Below, piece by piece: positions 10,901-21,896 of a DNA stretch of 64,000 nt (positions are counted from its first letter, which is position 1; each line of letters starts with the position of its first letter). The stretch is from Dillenia suffruticosa (Eukaryota; Streptophyta; Magnoliopsida; Dilleniales; Dilleniaceae), in assembly GCA_033439265.1 (NCBI GenBank), contig JAVTVX010000020.1, positions 14,464,001 through 14,528,000 of the forward strand, in the 5' to 3' direction. Made by a program: the position numbers and the translations under genes. The notes beneath the pieces were generated by a model. That model did no database searches and was not told the origin of the DNA. It saw nothing but the letters and a program-made list of their open reading frames with translations.

Positions 10901-13900
10901 TTGAGGGTAGCAAGTTCGGCCATGGTAGGATTGTGAAAGGTTTCTTGTTGCGCAGTGGCTTGAACTCCAAAACTTGGGCCTCCTTGTTGGTCCTTTGGCT
11001 TGAAGTTTTTTGGTCTCAAGTGAGGATGTAGGAACCAACGTTTATCCCTTGTTTATGTTTACCCTTTCTTTTTGCAATGAGAGCATACCTCCTTGATAAT
11101 TTTGGCTACTGTGAGGTCTTGAGAGGCCATGAATCCTTCCATTTTTAGCTTAGAGTTTTCCTCAATCCTCATGTTTACTTCGACCCTTTGCACCATGTTT
11201 TGCACTTCTCCGAATGTAAGAAATTCCTTCATGCGTAGAATTTCTTATTGGAGATGAGTGAAGGAGTCATCTAACCCCATTAGGAGCGCAAACGTTTTGT
11301 CCACCTCTCTTCTTTTTTGGATGACTCTAAGATCGCTTGAATCCGGTCGAAGAGTCATTAGCTTATTCCATAAGTTGGTGAACTCTCCAAAGTATTGAGG
11401 AAGAGATTTTCCCTCTTTCTTGATGCTTGCAATTTGTTTCTTCAATTCAAAGATCCTCCCTAGATTAGACTTTTGGCCATATAAGGAGAACATTGTATCT
11501 CATATCAATTTGGCATTAGGAGCACAACTCACCATGGCTTTATGAGTTTCATCTAAGGAGTTTAGCAAGATGATGAAGACATGATCATCTCTTTTCTTCC
11601 ATTTCCTATATGAGGATTGCTCTTATCAAGAGGATTATCAAGAATATGATCCTCTAAGTTTTGAAGATTGAGTACTCTCTTCATAATACTCACCTATTGG
11701 TAGTAGCTTCCTCCTTTTAATTGAATGGAGGATATGTTTTGAATTTGGGTGAGGTTTATACAAGGAAGAGGAGCACCCAACCTTGAAGAATGAGATCGTT
11801 TGATGCTCTGATACCATAACTATGAAAAAATTGAATAACAAAGAAATATAAAACTAATGAAAATTAATTGCATTTCAAAGTAAGAATACATGAAGTTTTG
11901 AGCACTTGTTCATGCTTTATAAGGGAAAAAGGTCTTTAACTATTTATAGAACACAAAAGGCATAAAAGAGAAAGAAAATGAGAGAGAAGAGAGAGAGGAG
12001 AGGCAGGACAAGGCACTGCCCTCTCCTACCTGCCAGCTTCCAACGGCTATTGGAAACTAGCCGTTGGAAGCTCCAACAGCTAGTTTTGGAGAAACTAGCT
12101 GTTGGAGGGCCCAGCTGAGCCTATTTTGGGGTCTTAAGGACCCCCATGCTTGGGCCCATTTAGGGCCTGTTAAGGATCTCTAAATGGGCCTAAATTCTGT
12201 TTATTTTTAACACTTTGTATCTGTGAAAAAGAAAAAAAAAAAGAAGAAAATCTAACTTGGTTCCAATCTTCCTCACCTTAGTTTGTTTGGTCAACCCAAC
12301 ATTGTTGGAATAATATTACTCTTTTTGCAAAAGAAAGTGCATGTCTTGTGCAAATTTTCTAGGTAAGATCCTCTTAGAAAAAGCCCTAATGTACGAAGAT
12401 AGCAACACTGGGTAAAGCCCTCCCAAAAGAACTCCAAGACCCCTGTAAACAAAGCTCCTTTCATTGTGCCCTAGGGAACCCAAAGAGTAACAAACTTTAA
12501 TATGACATATTCCACTTTCATTTAGTTGTTCTTCCCTCCCTGGTTTTATGAAGGCTTCATGATATTTCAATTGTTTTTCCATGTTTGACTACCAAAATAT
12601 ACAATCGAATTATGTGGCCTTATTAGGAAAGACGTGTAATTGTGTTACTTTTTGACTCCTTGAATTATGGGATTGATATAGAAATGATTTTGGAGATTGA
12701 TATAGGATTGACTCCATGAACTATGGGAGGATTGACTCCTTGAATTATAGGATTGATATAGGATTAATTTAGGAAAGTTTCCTATTTTGTAGGATCTGAT
12801 TAGATAGTTTTTTATTTTTTGTGATCTAAATTGGTTTCCTATTTTTATATGATCTGACTAGATAGTTTTCTAATTCTTGTAACCTAGAATAGTATATAAA
12901 TTATCGTGCACAATTTCATTTGATTAATGAAAAACATAGAGAAATTATTCATCCCTGTTTTGTGTCAAATACATTAGGCACTATATATATATGATCAACA
13001 AGAAAATTAAAGAAACTTAGGAAAGGGGAAAAAATATATCACGTCTTTTTAAAAGGAAAAGAAGAAAACATATCAACAGAAAAGGGGAGAACCACCTTAA
13101 ATACAAAAAAATTATCAATTGTCATGTACAATTCTTATAAATCTAGAATAATCTATAAATTGTCATGTAAAATTTCATTCAATTAATGAGAAATACAGAA
13201 AAATTATTCAACCCTATTTTGTGTCATGGTATCAGAGCTCTAGGTTTTTTCTAGGAGATCAAATTGTAGTTTTTTTTTTCTATGTTTTTTGCTTTATTTT
13301 TTAGTCCACAAACAGAGTATATTTCACTGTGTTTGTGCACCCATCATTGCTGTTCTCTCGTCAACTCTACTGCTTCTTTGTCGAATTTCTCACTTGTTAA
13401 GATTCCCAGGTTTTTACCTGAATACTTTATTCTCTATTTCACCCTTCTTTTCCCTCGAATCCTTTCAAATCACCATGTCTAAGTCAATCGAAACTAGCCA
13501 TGTTCAAGAGGTGCTAGCCATTGGGAGTTCTACTATAGTCTCAACAGAAGAATTACAAAATATACAGGCGGCATATTGATTGAATGGGAAGAACTAACTA
13601 AAGCAGTCATAGTTGGACCGCACATTTTTTAAGGGAAGAGGAAAACTGGGCCATTTGTTGGCCATAGGGCCTAAAAAGGGGATCCTAAATTAAATGCATG
13701 GGATGACAAAATTCCATGGTAATGTCATGGTTATGGAATTTGATGCCTCTAGAACTTAGCGATACGTGTGTGTTTCTCCGAATTGCTAATGAGATTTGGG
13801 ATGCTATCCAACAAACATACTCCAAGGTTCATGTCGCTGTCCCGATTTACGAAATTAAGATGAATTTCAGCAACCAAACAAGAGACTCGAACTGTCAAGG

Positions 13901-16900
13901 AATATTCGAGTTTCTTGCAAGGCTTGTGACATGAGATGGACCATTACCAATGTATTCAAATGCACTGCAGTGAGGATGCCTCAACACTGAAGCGATTCAT
14001 GGAGAATGATCGCATTTACGATTTTCTTGCCAGTCTAAATGCTGAATTTGATGCTGTTAGATTATAGATTTTGAAAAAAGATGACTTACCCTCCTTGAGT
14101 GAGATAATTTCGATCATTTGAGTAGAAGAGGGACGACGGAGTGTTATGCTTAAGATTCAAGGAGGAGATACTTCAGCCCTTGTGACCAAAGCAATTGGTT
14201 TAAAGGAATCTAACACTCCTGCCAATCAAGCAAATCAGTTCAAGTCCATGAATCGAGATTTTCTATTTTGCATGTATTGCAATAAGCCCTACCACACTAA
14301 GGAGCAATACTAGAAACTTCACGGCAGGCCCAACCGAAGTCCCAATGACAGAAGTCAACCACATGTAGTGAGCACTCAATCGAGTAACGAAGGGAGTCAT
14401 CAAGGTACATATTATCTAGCATTTTCCGGTATCTCTTGTTCCTTGTGTTACCAATGTCTCAGAAAAATTTTTTCCAAATATGTGGGTCATAGATTCTGAA
14501 GCCGCTGATCACATGACCTATTCCTCCGACCTATTTTTGTTTCATATATTCCTTGCTTTAGTCATAAGAAAATAACTATAGCTAATGGGTCCATTACCAC
14601 TGTAGTTAGACAAGGGGACATTTATATAAGTGATTCTCCATTCTAAAAATGTCCTACATGTTCCGAAACTCTTTGCAAATCATGTTTCCATTCAAAAGCT
14701 TACCCATGATTCCAAATGTAGTGTAACCTTTTTTTCCTTTATACTGTGTATTTCACGAGTAGGGCACGAGGAAGATGATTGGACATGCCAGTGAAAAAGA
14801 TGGTCATTACTACCTAAAAGATCAAAGTGTAAGAACTAGAGTTAAGAATTCCTTATTTCCATCACTTTTTTCCGAATTTGTCAGGTCAAATAAAGATAAA
14901 GTATGGCTTTATCATTGTCATTTAGGTCATCCATTGTTTAATGTCCTTAAGTTGATGTTTCTGTCATTATTTAAAGGGTCTACTTTTGGATCTTTTCATT
15001 GTGATGATTGTGAATTTGCCAAGCACAAATGTGCTTCATTTCCTATAAATAATACAAAAACTCTTAAATTTTTTTTCTCTCATTTATAATGATATTTGGA
15101 GACCCTTCACAGTTCTAAATATTTCTAATGCAAAGAGATTTGTTTAGTTTATCGATGATTGTACACGAATAACGTAGATCTATCTTTTGAAAAATAAATC
15201 TGATATTGACACTATTTTTCTCAATTTTTACAATATGATCAAAATACAATTTGATGTGAGAATTAAACGGTTTTGTCCTGATAATGCTAGAGACTATTTC
15301 AATTAATTTCTTATGCTTTTTTTTTTTCAAAAGGAAGGGATCATTTATGAATCTTCTTGTGTTATGACTTCACAACAAAATGGAGTCACTAAGTCTAAAA
15401 AGGGCCGTCTTCTAGATGTCACAAGAGTTTTATTGTTTCACAAAAATGTACACAAACAATATTAGGGAGAAACCGTTTTAACCCCTACACATCTTATTAA
15501 TAGACATCCAACTCGAGTCCTTGGCTTCAGAAGTCCAATTAAAATTCTCAAAAAGTTTTTTTTTCCAATTTCAATACTTTAAACAATCTTATTCCTAGAA
15601 TTTTTGAAAGTGTTGCCGTTGTCCATGTCCACTCTCAAAACAAGGGAAATCTTGATCCATGTGCTCTTAGGTGTATTTTCATCGGGTATTCTTCCACACA
15701 AAAGTATAAGTGTTTTCATCCCCCAACCAGAAAAGATTTTGTCTCCGCTAATGTTACGTTTGTTGAAACTGTCTTTTTTCTAACATTCTTATCTTCAGGG
15801 AGAGAACATGAGTGAAGATAGAGAGAAGGACCTGTTTCGTCTTGATTTTCACAATCAGCATGTTGAGTTTTCATCTCCATTTAAACCCGTTTCAGAGTCA
15901 CCCCTTCAACCTACTGTTGGGTGACCAAAGTCGTGAGGCGATGAAAGATAAGGGAAAACAAAACAATACTCAACCACTGCAGGTCTATTCTAGGAAGAAA
16001 ATTCCAATTATTCGATCATTACAAGTACAATTTCCTATTCGTGCTACTGTCCAAATACTCGAAACCACTTCCACACCATTTCCACACCATCAGCTGAGCC
16101 CATTGAATTAGTAGATGAATCGGAAAAACCAAGTGATATTGACTTACCAATTGCACATAATAAAGGAACTAGAGCCTGTACTATACATCCATTGTACCTA
16201 TTCCTAACCTACCAAAACCTTTTTCAAAGCCATAAAGCTCTCTTAAGCAACTTTCACTCAATTCCCATTCTGAGAAATCTATTAAGAGGCATTAGGAAAC
16301 AAGAAGTGGGAGGATGCTAGGAAAGTGGAGATGGAAGCCCTCGAAAAGAATAAAACATGGAGTTGGTTGAATCACCAAGAGAAAAGAAACCAGTGGGTTG
16401 TAGATGGGTTTTCACTATGAAGTATATGTCAGATGGCTCAGTAGAAAGATACAAAACAATATTAGTTATCAAAGGGTATACTCAAACCTATGGTATTGAC
16501 TATTTTGAGACATTTGCTCCAGTTGCGAAGATGAATACAATATGGGTCCTTTTTGTCATTAGCTGCCAATTTTGGGTGAAATCTACAACAATTTGATATT
16601 AAGAATGCATTTCTCCACGATGACCTAGGGGAAGAGATCGACATGAAAGTTCCTCTAGACTTTGAATCTAAAGAGGGAATGGTGTACATGTTGAAGAAAA
16701 CTCTCTATGGACTCAAATAATCATCAAGAGTCCAGTTTGGAAGATTCACCATGACGATGACTACCTTGGGATATAAACAGAGTCAACATGACCATTCTTT
16801 GTTTGTAAGACACCCAAATTCAGAGGGAGTGACAACCCCATTGGTGTATGTTGACAATATTATCATAACACGCAATGATGCAAAAGAGATGGATAATTTA

Positions 16901-19900
16901 AAATGATGTATTTTGAAAGAATTTGATATCAAAGAACTTGGAAAATTGAAATACTTCCTAGGTATTCAAGTGGCACATTCAAAATAAGAGATCTTTATTT
17001 CTCAACAGAAATACGTGCTTGATTTGCTAAAGGAAATGAGGAAGTTAAGTTGTAAGCTGGTTGACATATCCATTGAGTTCAATCATGGAGTATGTGATGC
17101 TCCAAAGGATCTTGTGGTCAATAGAGGCTATTACCAAAGGCTTGTTGGGAGACTGATCTATTTGGCACAAACGAGACCAGATATTGTATTTGTATTGAAT
17201 GTTGTTAGTAGATTTATGCATAATCCTAAAGAAATGCATCTTCAAATAGTTCATAGAATCTTACAATACTTGAAGGGCAACCCCAGACAAGGTGTTTGTT
17301 CAAGAAAGGGGGAAGCATGACGTTGGAGGCCTATACCGATGTTGATTATGCTAGGTCACTAGATGATGTGAGGTCAACTTCAGGGTATTGTATCTTCTTA
17401 GAATGGAATCTTGAAACATGAAGGAATAAGAAACAAAATGTGGTGGCAACAAGTGTAGAGTCTGAATTTATGTCAATGCCATTGGGAATATGTGAACTGC
17501 TGTGGCTGAAGATAATTCTTGATGATCCAAAAATAAAATGGGAAGGACCAATGAGAATGTATTGCAACAACAAATCTACTATCAGCATTACTCATAATCC
17601 CGTACAACATGACCAAAAGAAGCATATAGAAATTGACTGACATTTTATCAAGGAGGAACTTGATAGCCGCCTAATATGTACACTATTCGTTTTATCAAAG
17701 GATCAATTAGCAAATGTACTTACAAAGTGGCTGTCAAGCACTCTGTTTCAAGACATTGTTAGCAGACTTGGAATGGAGGATGTCCATTTACCAGCTTGAG
17801 GGAGAGTGTCAAATTATGTGGGTTTTCTAGGAAAGTCATGTGATTGTGTGACTTTTTAAATTCTTGAATTATGGGATTAATATAGGATTGAATTTGAAGA
17901 TTAATATAGATTTGACTTCTTGAATTATGGGATTGATATAGGATTGACTTTGGATAGTTTCCTGTTTTGTAGGATTCGATTAGATTATTTTCTATTTTTT
18001 GTAACCTTGAATAATTTTCTATTTTTGTATGATTTGATTAGATAATTTCCTAATTCTTGTAACATAAAATATTCTATAAATTGTTGTGTACAATTTTATT
18101 CAATTAATGAGAAATATAGAGAAATTATTCAACCATGATTTGTGTCAAACACATTAGGCACTATACATATATATATATAATCAACAAGAAAATTAAAGAA
18201 ACTTAGGAAAGGCAAAAATATATCTCATCTTTTTAAAAGGAAAAGAAGAAAACATATCAGCAGAAAAGGAGGGGGAAAGACTAAGGATGTGAGAACCCAA
18301 AGAAATGCAGATATAAGGAATCAACAAAATTAACAACCTCTACGAAAGAAACAAACCTCTGAAAGGAAGACTAACTAGGAAAATAGATACACATAAGGAA
18401 AGTTTCCACAAAACCAAGCAGAAGTTTCTCCATCCCTCAAAAAACCACTTGTTATTTACCCATCAACATCTTATAGCAAATGGATCAGGTTTGAGAGCCT
18501 AAAGTTAATAATTAACAATACCAATTCATGGTTTTACTCAAACCACAAAAGATACATTTTAGAAAATAGCCAATAAAAGCTTTCTTTCAAAAATATTTTC
18601 CACAGGATGGTGATTTTCTACGAGACAAACAGACTATTCCGAACAAGAATATTTCAATGATGGACTGGGATGAGATTCATGACTAACAATAATCCTTCGG
18701 GATCCAACTAATTACAAAATTTTCGGCCACAAAGCAAGATATGCAAAATAGTTATCTGTTTAAAGATAAAATCAAAGGGCAATGACCATAATTGAATGGT
18801 TTAATATAGGATAAGAAGTGAATAACACATTGTACACTCACTATTATAGCTCGCCCAAAAGCACCAGCGCTTACATAAGCCCAAGTTCCAGGAAGCATTC
18901 CTAGCCAACTGCATGAAGAGGAAGGTTAAAAATGCATAAAAGACAGCCTATCAGTTTTATGAAGCATACACTTTTTCAACATTATAAATTTCAAAACCAT
19001 CTTTTCAGAGCCGACTCAAATAAGCCCCGGGGGGGGGGGGGGAACTCACCCATGCATACAATGTTATAGTTTACCACTGATGCACATTTACATGTCAATT
19101 CTTCAACCATAAATATCATTGAAAGACCAAGACAAATATAAACTGGGAAAGATTAATTCTTGACTTCTTTGCCATTAGCACAAACTTTGGCCTGCCAAAG
19201 CACTTATATTCAGGATAAGAGAGTACTCTCAACAGTCAACTATATCAAAGTATATTATCAACGCATTGGACTCTGGCAAACATGAAACAACAGAGTTTCC
19301 TAGAGTCTCCATCTATATACTTAGTAGAAATAAAAAATATCAAATATTTTCCAAAAGAATGGAGCATGATATGGGGCGAACTTGCTAATTGGATTTATAT
19401 GTATAACTGAGAAGTTTATGATCAGAAAGAAAACCAAGAGAAATTCAAAATGCAGTACACTATGTCATGCGCATGAAGCTACATCTTATCACAGATCTAT
19501 AGACAAACTTCGGAACAAATAACTGAGTTCACTGAAATGGCCCCACATCTCAGACAGGAGCAGATTTCAGTAAATAAAATCATTGAAGATTAGATTCAAG
19601 CACATGTATTAACAGTTTTTTCCAATAGCTAACAATTTAAAAAGAATGATAATATTTTGAATATATAGAACATACCTTCCTAATACATAAGGGACGAACT
19701 TTACAGATGTCAACCCATACAAGTAATTCCCAAGAGAAAATGGAAGCAAAGGACTCAATCGCAGGAGGGTAACCACTCTAAAGCCATTTTCTCCTATTGC
19801 TTTGTCTATTGCAAGAAATTTTTTATTTCCCTCAACCAGCTTAAGAATACGCTCACGAGCAAAGTATCTTGCAATTAAAAATGCAACACTTGCTGCCACC

Positions 19901-21896
19901 TGCAAAGAGTAAAAGGTTAATACTCCAAGAACCAAAATACTTTTTCATTTTTTTTTTATTTTTTGGGCATAATAATTGCACCTCTGTTTATATATGCAAA
20001 ACCAACTTACCGTTCCACTTATGGAGACAATAATAGTACCAATGACAGACCCAAAAAGAAGTCCTGCAGACATGGTCAATGGAATTGCTGGGATTGCAAG
20101 GATCTGCATAACAGTGATTGCTAAAAGTTAGATCAGGACATTCAGAATTTAGAATGTGAACCACAAGAAATAAGACTCAAAAATTTAATAAACATAAAAG
20201 AAAACTCTACAGGTTATATGTAACTTAGCTAAGTATCTATGAATAAATTAAGAAATTCAACATGTTAAGATCAGAAAAGCTTGTAGTACATCATATGGTA
20301 AAGATATTCTCATAAGGTTGCTATTTCCATAAGAGAAAACATTTACTTCTCTAGGTTGAGATATTGTGTAGATTTTACAAAATGATACATGAAGTAAAGA
20401 GGCAAAACATACTTCCAGTCCTGCATAAACAGCAACAAATAAAGCATATCCAGCAGTTCCATAGCCTGTAAATAAAAAAATAAAGTGAAAGTCAATTATC
20501 AGCAGTTTTCACTATAAAAGTCTACGTCTAACAGCATATAGTTTGGAACAATGAACTGGCGAGTACTCACAATAAAGAACTCTCAGGCAGGTGAAAAAGA
20601 GCCCAAGAACCTCAACCTTCTTTAGTCAACTTGCACTTGACATCATTAATATTCAAGCAAGACATTGGTAAAACTAAAGCTAGAATAAATCAGAAATTTT
20701 CATCCTCTTACTTCACAGCGGCTCCTCATGATTCTTTATCTTACCAAGTTTATTGAAGCCTCAGTGGCAGTTGCTACTTTTCACAAGCAAATTGTATCAA
20801 ACAATACATTTATGCAGTTAGCAAAAACAAGAGCAACACATGTAGAGCAATAGGTGAGAAAGGAACCACGACCCCAGTAGCATCCCATGGCTTAAGAACT
20901 AGAAATGCATAGCCCTAAATTTCCTTGGGCTCAATCGCTGTTGAAAGAGGAACATTTCTTTGGTGAGGGCTTGAATATTTAACATGATTCATTAAATTAG
21001 GCTTAAAGCCAAAATGCATGTTTCTATATGCTCAGCTCAAAGATCATTCTGTTTGTGTCTCGTTTGATATCTCATGCTGCAGTGTTTCACCAGTCACTCA
21101 ACACAACCAACAGGCTCCAAATGTAATTATAATCAAAACAAAACTATTAATATCATTCCAAAAAAGGTCCTGTAATCCAAATTCTGGTCTCCAAACACTA
21201 AACATCCGGTGAAATGCCAGAATAAATACCACTATGGAATCATAACCACAAACCAAATAAAGCCAGCAAAAAGAAAACCCTAATAAAAGTCAGGAATTTG
21301 GAATTAGGAACTTATAGCCAATCAGAAAACAAGAAATTTAAAACAAGCGAATTCAAAAGTGACTCGCTACGAAAATTCTTAAAATTCAATTAAGTTGGTC
21401 ATTTAAAGCATGAAATTATCATAAAATCAGAAAGGGGTATTTGACAAATTTCAAAGAAAATAATAATAATAAAAATGAAGAAAATAATACCTTCAATAAA
21501 GCCAGAGAACTGGTTCAAAAACGAATTAATCTGGTCCTTGTAAATGTAGCCAATTGTGCCAAATCCACCAACAACGCCAACAAGCAAAAGACCAGCCAAA
21601 AGGGTACCCTTGAAAGCAGTGTCACCTTCCAGTTCCAAATCAGGCCCTTCATCAGCATCACTTCGCTTCTCAATTTCCCCATCGCCTTTTGGATTCAAGA
21701 ACCATCTCAGGCTTTGTGGGGCAGATGTTTTTTTCTGCAAAGTCTGCTTCTTGGTTTCTCTGAGAGATGAAATTGGCTTGATGAATTGAAATCTCTTGGT
21801 GGGTCTGAAGAAACACAAAACTAATGAAGTAGAAGTAGAAGAAGAAAAGTGAAGAGGAGTAGAACAAGAGAGACAAGGTCTTAAAGTGAACTGCAT
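4958..21896 (-). CDS. VTT/DedA (SNARE-associated Golgi protein) family, plastid-type
   Basis: Seven exons, all with GT-AG borders: 21491-21896, 20413-20465, 20011-20103, 19676-19899, 18842-18908, 5160-5270 and 4958-5020. They total 1017 nt, an exact 338-residue frame plus TAG. I start at MQFTLRP: the frame is open upstream to another ATG, but only this start gives a Ser/Thr-rich, acid-poor leader (residues 1-45) that looks like a chloroplast transit peptide. A membrane segment lies at ~98-117. The VTT domain is at ~150-280, with [13 protein letters not shown] and the conserved [17 protein letters not shown] (~230-246). A C-terminal membrane helix follows (~296-315). Relatives in Arabidopsis are annotated as SNARE-associated Golgi family proteins (At1g22850 type); related TMEM41B/VMP1/DedA proteins act on membrane lipids, so a plastid membrane-lipid role is inference. 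Only the last 20 residues (exon 7) are weakly supported by homology. Confidence 0.92.
7299..7667 (-). repeat. Copia 1, 3' LTR
   Basis: 369 bp, aligned along its length with 11817-12212. Shared blocks include GAGAGAAGAGAGAGG, GCAGGACA, CACTGCCCTCTCCT, the hairpin-like AACTAGCTGTTGGAGGGCCC, and TTAGGGCCT. The terminal TG has mutated to TA at 7666-7667. The LTR is rich in self-complementary AGCTGTTGG/CCAACAGCT motifs. Confidence 0.9.
7668..7683 (-). other. Copia 1 polypurine tract
   Basis: On the minus strand the sequence AACTTGAGGGGGAG runs straight into the 3' LTR. This is the usual plus-strand DNA primer of plant copia elements. Confidence 0.8.
7930..8285 (-). pseudogene. Copia 1 RNase H domain
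   Basis: An open 115-codon piece. It contains [40 protein letters not shown] and [12 protein letters not shown], the standard copia RNase H with its Asp (DADWAG) and Glu (AEAEY) catalytic positions preserved. It is the best-kept part of the element. It joins the RT region only through broken frames. Confidence 0.9.
8300..9110 (-). pseudogene. Copia 1 reverse transcriptase
   Basis: 9106-8735 is open and reads [40 protein letters not shown] and [20 protein letters not shown], ending with YGLKQSPRA. These are the first RT blocks of plant copia elements. The catalytic YVDD-type block lies near 8610-8640 in another frame. Stops and frameshifts between 8300 and 8730 inactivate the domain. Confidence 0.9.
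9240..10540 (-). pseudogene. Copia 1 integrase and linker
   Basis: Minus-strand reading shows [11 protein letters not shown] near 10420 (zinc-binding GAG-pre-integrase region), and integrase-core pieces such as LVHSDIWTSPIISY near 10200-10260 and [13 protein letters not shown] near 10170. [20 protein letters not shown] follows at about 9770-9830, then an acidic linker (9292-9621) before the RT. Several stops interrupt it. Confidence 0.82.
10540..11800 (-). pseudogene. Copia 1 gag and protease
   Basis: Gag pieces lie at 11800-11040, for example [19 protein letters not shown] and [10 protein letters not shown] cysteine pair (CSHCKKKG) near 11060-11080 is the remains of a zinc knuckle. A 159-codon open part (11019-10540) covers the gag end and protease: [19 protein letters not shown] stands where the D-S-G-A protease box belongs, so the catalytic Gly is gone. 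[20 protein letters not shown] is a typical block after it. Confidence 0.83.
11805..11816 (-). other. Copia 1 primer-binding site (initiator tRNA-Met)
   Basis: The minus strand reads TGGTATCAGAGC directly after the 5' LTR. This is a perfect complement to the 3' end of plant initiator tRNA-Met and fixes the orientation of the element. Confidence 0.92.
11817..12212 (-). repeat. Copia 1, 5' LTR
   Basis: 396 bp with the intact start TGTTAAAAATAAACAG on the minus strand. It is slightly longer than its partner because of an extra AGCTAGTT/AACTAGC-type hairpin segment near 12050-12100. The LTRs differ by many substitutions, so insertion is old. Confidence 0.9.
12603..12967 (+). repeat. Copia 2, complete left LTR
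   Basis: 365 bp, matching the 3' LTR at 17807-18147. The start is mutated (AATCGAATTATGTGG for TGTCAAATTATGTGG) and the end is TTTTGTGTCA. Unlike a normal 5' LTR, it is not followed by a primer-binding site. It is followed by AATAC and then by the same host sequence that lies right of the 3' LTR. Confidence 0.88.
12968..13090. repeat. Misplaced copy of the right host flank
   Basis: About 120 bp beginning AATACATTAGGCACTATA and including GAAACTTAGGAAAGG and AGGAAAAGAAGAAAACAT. It is nearly identical to 18148-18270, the host DNA right of the 3' LTR. Here it lies between a complete LTR and a truncated LTR. Confidence 0.88.
13130..13226 (+). repeat. Copia 2, truncated 5' LTR
   Basis: About 97 bp corresponding to the last quarter of the LTR (AATTCTTATAAATC... 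to TTTTGTGTCA). It is joined directly to the primer-binding site. The ~40 bases left of it are a scrambled junction with a second copy of an AATTGTCATGTA motif. Confidence 0.8.
13227..13238 (+). other. Copia 2 primer-binding site
   Basis: TGGTATCAGAGC, the perfect initiator tRNA-Met complement, directly after the truncated LTR. Confidence 0.93.
13474..14410 (+). pseudogene. Copia 2 gag
   Basis: Probably starts at ATGTCTAAGTCAATCG (13474), giving [19 protein letters not shown]. Later frames give [20 protein letters not shown], then [11 protein letters not shown] and a zinc-knuckle region [15 protein letters not shown] near 14265-14310. This fits plant copia gag with its CCHC box. At least ten stops and several shifts are present. 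Confidence 0.82.
14460..16300 (+). pseudogene. Copia 2 protease and integrase
   Basis: [14 protein letters not shown] near 14480-14520 is the protease box, with the catalytic Gly changed (DSG to DSE). [18 protein letters not shown] and [10 protein letters not shown] (14905-15030) form the HHCC zinc finger of integrase. FIDDCTRIT near 15150-15175 and DNARDYF near 15280-15300 are integrase-core pieces. A decayed linker follows. Inactive. Confidence 0.85.
16300..17780 (+). pseudogene. Copia 2 reverse transcriptase and RNase H
   Basis: RT pieces are [59 protein letters not shown] and a catalytic block [10 protein letters not shown] near 16840-16870, where YVDD has become YVDN. The next piece runs from [20 protein letters not shown] to [11 protein letters not shown]. 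RNase H follows at 17320-17640 with [20 protein letters not shown] and VATSVESEF. Stops and the Asp-to-Asn change make it inactive. Confidence 0.9.
17794..17806 (+). other. Copia 2 polypurine tract
   Basis: GCTTGAGGGAGAG immediately before the TG of the 3' LTR. Confidence 0.85.
17807..18147 (+). repeat. Copia 2, 3' LTR
   Basis: 341 bp, intact ends TGTCAAATTATG and TTTGTGTCA. It is followed by AACACATTAGGCAC, the same host flank found at 12968-13090. Confidence 0.9.
19029..19042 (+). repeat. G14 homopolymer in intron 4
   Basis: Fourteen consecutive G after CCCC in the longest of the short VTT introns. Could be a real homopolymer or an assembly or read-length artefact. Confidence 0.7.

Larger units (their letters stand above)
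7299..12212 (-). mobile_element. Ty1/copia retrotransposon 1 (degenerate, minus strand)
   Basis: A 4.9-kb element inside VTT intron 5, in the gene's own orientation. LTRs are 7299-7667 (3') and 11817-12212 (5'), with ends of the form TGTTAAAAATAAACAG...CATAGTTTCA. The primer-binding site lies next to the 5' LTR and the polypurine tract next to the 3' LTR. Internal order on the minus strand is gag, protease, integrase, RT, RNase H, which is the copia order. Many stops and frameshifts mean it cannot move itself. Target duplications are not clear (CTTTATGT on the left against CTTTGTAT on the right). Confidence 0.92.
12603..18147 (+). mobile_element. Ty1/copia retrotransposon 2 (degenerate, rearranged 5' side)
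   Basis: A second copia element in VTT intron 5, opposite in direction to the gene. In order it has: complete LTR, copy of host flank, truncated LTR, primer-binding site, gag, protease, integrase, RT, RNase H, polypurine tract, 3' LTR. Left flank TATAC and right flank AACAC/AATAC look like an eroded 5-bp target duplication. All domains are broken by stops. It belongs to a different copia family from element 1, since the LTRs share nothing. Confidence 0.9.
5271..18841 (-). other. VTT gene intron 5 (13.6 kb) with two copia elements
   Basis: Donor is ATA/GTGAGT at 18841 and acceptor GGCATTTCAG at 5271. Flanking exons 5 and 6 join in phase 0, from ...GRAII to QEES. The other introns are 1025, 309, 111, 767 and 139 bp, so this one is far longer, and retrotransposons make up about 10.5 kb of it. 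Intron sequence free of elements is 5271-7298, 12213-12602 and about 18148-18841. In those parts I see only AT-rich DNA. Confidence 0.88.

Noticed and set aside
12968-13090. Host flank copy as part of the copia LTR
   Set aside because: It occurs only outside the 3' LTR on the right and is not present between the truncated LTR and primer site, so it is host DNA.
18148-18841. A further exon between copia 2 and exon 5
   Set aside because: Exons 5 and 6 already join in phase, and I see no conserved coding text in this stretch.
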